A stretch of DNA of 64,000 nucleotides. Origin: Lineus longissimus. Its lineage: Eukaryota > Nemertea > Pilidiophora > Heteronemertea > Lineidae. Below the pieces are notes generated by a model that was not told the DNA's origin, searched no databases, and was given only the letters and a program-made list of their open reading frames with translations. The DNA lies in NCBI RefSeq assembly GCF_910592395.1, contig NC_088312.1, positions 2,170,001 to 2,234,000 of the forward strand, in the 5' to 3' direction. Below, one piece after another: positions 57,652 to 64,000 of this stretch. Each line of letters opens with the position of its first letter. Within the stretch, counting starts at the first letter, position 1. A program made the position numbers and the translations under genes.

Positions 57652-60600
57652 TTAGAATACCTTCTGCTTTTCATAGCTCTGCTTCCAGACGTCGTACAGA
57701 CACGCAGCTGACAAGAAACGGAAGAACACCACGATTGGTGCGCATGTGTAGAAGATGCTCAGCCAGGAGTGGGAGAAATAAAAGGCGTAGATCTCCTTGC
57801 TGGTGAAGCAAGTGGTTGTTTGAAACATGTAAAAATACCACAGCGCCACGTTCACGATTAAGACGAAGGTGATGGGCCCACGGCCTGGCTTTAGCTTGAA
57901 CTGGCATTTGTCCCCGCAATGGCGCCGGAATCCGTCAAAGATCAAACAGATCTGGAGGACTGATTCAATGGAGGAGAGGGCAGAGCGAAGAACACCGACC
58001 ACAAGGGGCCCGAAGTAGATCGAGGGCGCCAGCTTCGCCTTGGTACCGACATAAAGGGACAAGACCAGGGTGAAGCCGTCGAAGACCAGGACACAGAAGA
58101 GAGAGGCCATCAAGAGGATCTCGTCTACTTTCTTCTTCTCAATGAACCTCAGTGAGAGCTTCTGGATAAAGACCAAGGCCACGATGACAATGATCAAGAG
58201 AATGAACAGAGCGACGATCTCACTGGTCGAGTACATCAGGTAGGCTATCTTGGACCAGGTCGACTGGGACTTCAGTAAGATGTAGACGATGATTGCTAAC
58301 AGGATGAGAACCAGGAAGAAGATTCCCCCGAAGAGGCCGGCGTACGCTCTGTGACAGCTCATGCCTTGACGGCTGGTTGGCTTGGAGCGCTTGTAGTGGT
58401 GAAGGTAGGCCAACGGCATCACTCCCGAGGCAAGGACGCGCAGCTGGAGGCGCTCGTGGAGGCCGATGTTGGCGTACATGATGAAGGCGGAGATGGCACA
58501 GACGATGGAGCACTGGACGACCAGTGGGAAGAGGTAGGGACGAATCAGGATCTCGAGGTGAACCATGATCGGAGGCTTGTTGCAGCTGATAGCATCGGCG
58601 GTGACTGAAATAGAGGAAAAAAGAAGAGATTAATAATTTACCAAGAATTGCATAGATTTTGTTATGGGTGGTCTTTTTTATTTTGGTTATTGTGGGTGTG
58701 CAGGAAACAAGTCCGGCACTCCATTAATCATTTTTCAACGAAATCATGCAACAGTAAGTTCAATCAATCGCCAGTGTTGACATTTAACTTACCATTGTCT
58801 TTTGAAGTAACAATATTATCCTGATAACCCGTCTCCTGAATTACGATCAGGATCCAGATTGCAAGATTGGTGGCTACCATGTGCATCAGCCCGAAGCGGC
58901 AGAAATCTTTGTGGGCGTTAATGGAGATCTGAAACGATTTTTGAAAACTTGAAAACCTCAAAGCAACTTTGACAAGTTTCTGTTTTCGTATTCGTCAATC
59001 GCCACTTTCCCCCGAGCAGACCTTTACAAACTTCGCATTGGCTCAACAGAAGGCCTCCATCATGCTTTTCGGATGTACTGGTTGCAAGACTGATGGGGTT
59101 CTATGCAGGACCAGTAAGATTCAGGTGTGTTGGTTTGGCCACTTTTGAGCACAATGGATGAGGTAAAGGGGCGTCAATAACTTTTTCCCTTACTCAAAAA
59201 TTAAAACCATTTACTCACCCTACTGTTTCTGAACAAGAAGTACAGCTGGTAGAAGGTGAAAATGAAATGTAGGACCACCATTATGCAGACCGAGATGTCA
59301 TATGCGTCCGCCTTCTTGCAACCGATCAGGTCGCCCATGTGGTGACACAGTCTGATGCCGTCATAGAGCATACTTCCAATACCAAAGACTAGAAAAGGAG
59401 TAAGACCAAGGAATATGCTTTTCGGCGGAATAATTTTTCTAATGTCTTGGGTGTTCAGTATTCTACACGTAAGTGTTGAGTTTTAGGTGTTATAGAATAG
59501 AAATTGATATCTCACTCTCGGTATTGGTGCTCTGAGGACATCCATCTACTAAGGACAACATTCAAAAGCGTGTCCTTCATGAGAAGGTTCTACATTAATC
59601 TACATTGTGTTTGCTTACCAATAGCGCCAACTCTAAGAAAGAAGTTAGGATAATTTGCATCTCCGTGACCAAACATGGTAATCTTGGGTAGAGCTCGAAG
59701 AGTGTAGAGCTCCTTCAGTGGCCTGGACGGGTCGCTATCCACAATGTCCCTGTTTTCATCTTCGTCTGGGGTGAAGGCGGGGTTGACGTGGCCGCCGCCC
59801 GAACTTCTCGACTGCAATAGACCATGTGATAAACCTTTAAACCAATGTATTGTTAAGCTTTTGAATGTTTCCAGACTATTTCCCTTCATTGATTAGTGAA
59901 ACGGTCAATAACTCGCATGATGATGATGATGAGGATGATGATGATGAATATTGAAAAGTGTTACACCTGTGTTAAACAGTTTGAGAGAAAGGCCACAAAA
60001 AATGCATAACTCCGTTAAGAGAGTTGGCAAAGGCTCAAGTCCGGGCCACGAAGCCTTAATTACTTGATGATGAAAATCTATGATTACCTCATCATCGCTG
60101 TTGGCGAACTTCCTCTTGTGGGAAGGTTCAAACAAGGCGAAAGGCCTGTAGGAAGAGAGACCCTTGAGGAGGTAGGCATGGACGTAGATGAGAAAGAGGA
60201 TGGCAACGAGGAACAGGACGCACACGTAGATCTGAAAGAAGATTGTTATAGCTGTGACATCGATCGAACACCACAGGACGACATCAAGAGTGATTGGTTT
60301 GTTGATGAATACTAGTTCACCAACTATCGCGAATTCTGAAGGTATTTTACGTAAACTGGAGAATAAATCGAGAGTCATCAACCGAGGAAATCAAATATGA
60401 CTTAAAAACCGTTCATGTTTCCAATAAAGATGCTTCACTACTAAAGATGCTTCACTACTGAAGGATGTGCAAGAACAAAAATCCGCATAAAAATCAGAAA
60501 AAGAGTCTGAAAGCGACTTTAATACCGAAATCGTGAAACTTACTATTGGCACACAGATATTTAACTTTCCATTTGTCGCCAGATGGATTAGAGGAAGGGC

Positions 60601-61171
60601 CAGGGCTACAGTAACCAGAATGATACAATAGATTTGGCTCATTCCTATGATAGTGAGAGCCCTGCAAAGGTACGAAAGGAAAGATGGTTTCAGCACTATA
60701 TCGATTGAAACTTTCCACGTTGTTTCAGGCAGTAGGTCAAATAATGGCTATAAAGAACCACGACCTTCAGTTCCTCTAAGGATCTTTTTGCGAGCGACGA
60801 TGTCCAAACTACGAAGGTCTGTCGTGTCATCAAGTCCTATGCTAATTCATTTACGTGACGGCCATTCGGTTAATCGTGTCATTAAGTCCTATGCTAATTC
60901 ATTTACGTGACGGCCATTCGGTTTATCGTGTTATCAAGTCCTATGCTAATTCATTTACGTGGCGGACATTCTGTAAATCATCAGCAATACATGTACTGCA
61001 TTGCATGATGAATCAAGGAATGCAGATACAGTCGTACATTGTAGCTCTTCGTTGGATTGCGAAACCTTTCATAGTAATTGACCAAGAAAGCAGTAACACT
61101 TTGGCTGTTCACCTGATGGAATCAAAGGATTTAGATAAGACTTACCTATCTGGGCGTCTTTCCAGGCCCAT
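57652..61171 (-). CDS. OTOP: Otopetrin-family proton channel, short N-terminus, complete
   Basis: Exons (high to low) 61171-61146, 60661-60544, 60231-60088, 59811-59619, 59388-59219, 58928-58793 and 58604-57652 join in phase to 579 residues. Exon 1 codes only MGLERRPD plus two bases; an in-frame TGA lies upstream, the ATG context is good (AAATGG), and the donor is gtaagt. The membrane core follows: ALTIIGMSQIYCIILVTVAL (first segment), VFGIGSMLYDGIRLCHHMGD, a long last exon with several helices, then FYMFQTT and the C-terminal FFRFLSAACLYDVWKQSY. The exons of 118 and 170 nt are identical in length and phase to those of the + strand paralogue at 48087-53181. The signature RFHS of the two neighbours is RFLS here. 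The intron after exon 1 holds a 52-bp triplicated repeat. Confidence 0.88.
59917..59948. repeat. ATG microsatellite
   Basis: (GAT)n/(ATG)n run of about ten units with one interruption, in an intron of the second otopetrin gene (59812-60087). Confidence 0.8.
60831..60982. repeat. 52-bp tandem repeat, three copies
   Basis: Copies starting at 60831, 60883 and 60935 share aagtcctatgctaattcatt and ttacgtg-cgg-cattc. The third is most diverged at its end. It lies in intron 1 of the second otopetrin gene. Confidence 0.9.
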
Positions 61172-62532
61172 TTCTTTTTCTCTTCAAAGCTTCCCTGTGA
61201 TTACAGGGATTACTACAAAATGTCCGAACTCTAATGCCGTGCGTTCCTCTGGTGTCTACCAACCTGTGTTCCAAAATATCAAAATTCACTGCGGCACACT
61301 TGTGCGGTGGTCATCTTTGGTTTCCGCCCGCTATTGTACTATTATTCGCCAAGTGTTTGCAGTCCCACGTTGCGAATGTTTCATTTTCATGTCAAGCATC
61401 TCGAGTGGAGAAAACAGTCAAATACAAGCAACGCCCCTGACATAGGCCCTCTCCAAACCCTAGGATACAGAACGTTAATACTTTTGCCCTACTTTTTTTG
61501 TTTTCTGGAGTACCTGCTTCGGGGCCCGCGAAAGGTGGGAACGTTCGAGGCAAAGGCAAGGGCGTAAACAACGAAAAACTGAGAGATTGAACTTGGCTAT
61601 TCATTCAAACCGACTTCAAATTTTTCTTGAGGATGGTCGATTGTAGTTCAAATCAGGAAAGGGTGGCGTCTTCTCTGTTTGAGTGGCAAGGTATCAGCTT
61701 ATTCTAGGCACGATGGACTTTATCGACGACATTGTATTTGTCACTTTAGCTGTGCAGATGTGGCATTGGGCATGTTTTCAAGGTGTTTTCTTACCACTTT
61801 ATACTGACCTACAGGCGACATTCTGTGAAACGGCCAGGGTTAGATGGATTAAAGCACAAAACAGTTACAATTGACAATGTTTATTAAAGCATGATACATT
61901 ACAAATACAAAAAGATGCATGCAACCGATGCTGAATTTAATTCAAACCACTGGTGCATGTTTGCAGGCTCCTGGGTATCCCTTTCTGATGTGATCAATTT
62001 TCACTCAAAGACACTGGAGGTCAGCAGATTCCCTCACCCTGGAACTCCCAAAGGTACGGACCCGGTATACCACCCGGTTGACCACCACGGTTTCTGCATC
62101 TCATCAAGATGGCTACGTTTAAAGGGAGTGTAGACCATGAGGTTCAGGATGACGGTATATACACGATGGTTGAACTACAACAAAGAGCACTGCGCACAAA
62201 ATCGAAATATGGCACTCAGAATCGTATTAACGATGAAATTCATTCCGCGTTTCAGTGAGTCTAAGAGATGACTGCTACCAGAACAATTTAGACGCTATTG
62301 CGTTCCCCACTCACAGATTGTTTCGCAGTATCTCCCTCTATCTCTTGCCAGAATAGGCGAAGGCACGTGGCCACCTTCACAGAAGTGCCCGGCCCGGTGT
62401 GTGCATACTCCAATAATCGGGTTCAGTTGACGGATCATTTTGACGGACGCAGGCGATCCTCTCAGTCTCACCACGATCGCGAACACTGACAATGCAAGAC
62501 ACTGGAATTCTATTAGAAATATCTCTGTACGT
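61172..62532. other. Interval between two otopetrin genes
   Basis: It should hold the promoter of the second otopetrin gene (start 61171, -) and the 3' UTR of the third (stop 62533, -). A minus-strand AATAAA at 61885-61880 could end the latter. I see no other exon. Confidence 0.5.
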
Positions 62533-64000
62533 TTAGCGTTGTTTCTGTTTCGTGTATCCGTGTTTCCATATCTCGTAAAGACATGTCGTGGAATGAAATC
62601 GGAAAAAGATGCTCAGTGGGATGGTTAGATGCGTTATGATAATCCACGATGGCTTGTCGTACAAACTGTGGAATGAGTGGTCATTAAACAAAGTCCTTGC
62701 TTGGAATGTGTACATTCCCCAGAGACACATATTGAGCATCAACATGAAGATGACCAACTCCCGTCCGGGCTTCCGTTTACAGAGTTCGGTCGTATTGGTG
62801 AACCTGTGCCCGCCATCGAAGATAAACACGGTCTGCGCCGCTGATTGGACGCTGCTTATCACAGGTCTAAGTACGCCCATGACAGCAGAGTAAATAACAG
62901 TGTCATATACTGCAAACAATATACAAAACGCATCAAAAAGCAAAACTCCCAGTAAAGACATTCTCAAAAGAGCGGCGTCTAAACCTTTTAGCGTTTCGTC
63001 ATCAAAAGCTAGATTCTGAATCAAGAGCCAGGCAATGATTGTCGTCACTAGAAGAATACAAAGTATCGCGAACTCCATGCTGAAGTATAAGATAGCTGCA
63101 GTTTCTTTCAGATGGTCCTTGGTGACGAGGACGTTGTATATTACGATGTCAATGGCTGTCAGGATAAGAAAAGCTATTCCGGTGAAAAGTCCGTGGTAAG
63201 ACTTGTAGCAGGTCAAGGGAATGTGGGCATGGCCAGCTGGGTCCTCCTGCAGCCTCGTGGCCCGCCTCCTCAAGATCGTTTCGTGGATTCCGATATTCTC
63301 GCCCATCTGATAGACGGATGCTGCCATGATGAGGCTGTATTCGATGATACAAGGGAAGAGATAGGGCTGGAGAGACATCAGGATAGGCTCCATGACGTTT
63401 TCGTCACAAGGACCGGTGGTGTTCGCGTGGCCTGAAACGAAAACAGGTTCCTTAAAAGGCAACCGTTCATACAGTTAATCTGGCGTGGAAGGAAACTGCG
63501 CTGATATAACAGGCGGTCGCAGCACAAACGATTCCCTTAATTGTACACTTTAAGTTATGGTCACCGGTCTCTATAGCCTTGCACCGGATCAGTCACCAAA
63601 CGTCAGGGTACGTCAGCTGGGACTGCATGGTAATACCGGAATATATTTTTTCTGCGGATCGAAATAAATCTGTTCGGTGTCACAGCTGGGACTGCATGGT
63701 AATACCGGAATATATTTTTCCTGCGGATCGAAATAAATCTGTTCGGTGTCATAGTCACAAGACAGTGAAGGAATCTTTATCATCATTTTAGTGCACTGTC
63801 GACTAGTGTTCTTTGCCACAGCAACGACCAACTTTTATCGCATGCAATACAAATCGCTAGTCTGCATCAGGGGTCATTGCATTGTTTTTTTCGAGAATAA
63901 TCGGTCATCGCTGCAACGTGCAATGAAATCGAAATCGAGTCAAGTCGTATTCGTCTAAAACCTACCCTCAGTGTGACCTGGTGCGACAGTCGTATGTGTG
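62533..64000 (-). CDS. OTOP: Otopetrin-family proton channel, 5' part beyond the window
   Basis: The last exon (63431-62533) encodes 298 residues plus a split Gly, and the penultimate exon is cut by the window edge (64000-63966, ending TEG at a gtaggt donor). Phase 1 matches the same junction in the two neighbouring otopetrins. The last exon carries membrane helices (YLFPCIIEYSLIMAASVYQM, AFLILTAIDIVIYNVL, FAILCILLVTTIIAWLLI, LVIFMLMLNMCLWGMYTF) and ends IPLSIFFRFHSTTCLYEIW, the family signature, then KHGYTKQKQR. Upstream exons, including the N-terminus, are not in the window. Confidence 0.9.
63614..63751. repeat. 69-bp tandem duplication
   Basis: Two almost identical copies (starts 63614 and 63683, cagctgggactgcatggtaa) lie in the intron 63432-63965 of the third otopetrin gene. 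The near-identity suggests a recent duplication. Confidence 0.9.

Overview
This is animal nuclear DNA, most likely from a marine invertebrate bilaterian. The genes are split by GT-AG introns of roughly 0.1-2.3 kb, have AATAAA-type polyadenylation signals, and encode animal families (PDE3, AP-4 beta, PRDM4, BTBD10, otopetrins). The intervening DNA is full of short foldback (MITE-like) elements, minisatellites and LINE tails. I cannot name the species or phylum from sequence alone.

Layout. 1-9.3 kb: no recognisable gene. 9.56-17.1 kb (+): the 3' part of a PDE3 phosphodiesterase, 12 phase-consistent exons; the 5' membrane-anchor exons are not in the window. 16.7-29.2 kb: gene-poor and repeat-rich, with several inverted-repeat elements, minisatellites, a laminin-like coiled-coil remnant and tRNA-like sequences. 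29.6-26.8 kb (-): a tentative small unknown gene, head-to-head with AP4B1. 30.6-32.5 kb (+): a two-exon AP4B1 that stops after the trunk and has no ear domain. 39.5-34.3 kb (-): a complete ten-exon PRDM4 (885 aa) with an octapeptide Gln-rich repeat and one GC-AG intron. 40.4-42.75 kb (+): a complete seven-exon BTBD10/KCTD20 gene (433 aa), head-to-head with PRDM4. 44.6-46.3 kb: a 1.7 kb degenerate minisatellite.

48-64 kb is an otopetrin (proton channel) cluster of three paralogues. One on + is 847 aa and carries an unusual 307-residue Ser/His/Lys-rich and acidic N-terminal extension. One on - is complete at 579 aa with almost no N-terminal tail. One on - runs off the right edge. They share exon phases, and two of the exons have identical lengths. 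Between the first two lies a tiny two-exon gene on - for a 68-aa putative secreted peptide with a TATA box, tail-to-tail with the first otopetrin. Beside it is a single-exon ORF laid out like a neuropeptide precursor.

The strongest candidates for something undescribed are the His-rich otopetrin, the secreted peptide gene(s) embedded in the otopetrin cluster, and the earless AP-4 beta. All gene models were assembled by eye from splice sites and reading-phase agreement. No database search or transcript evidence was available.
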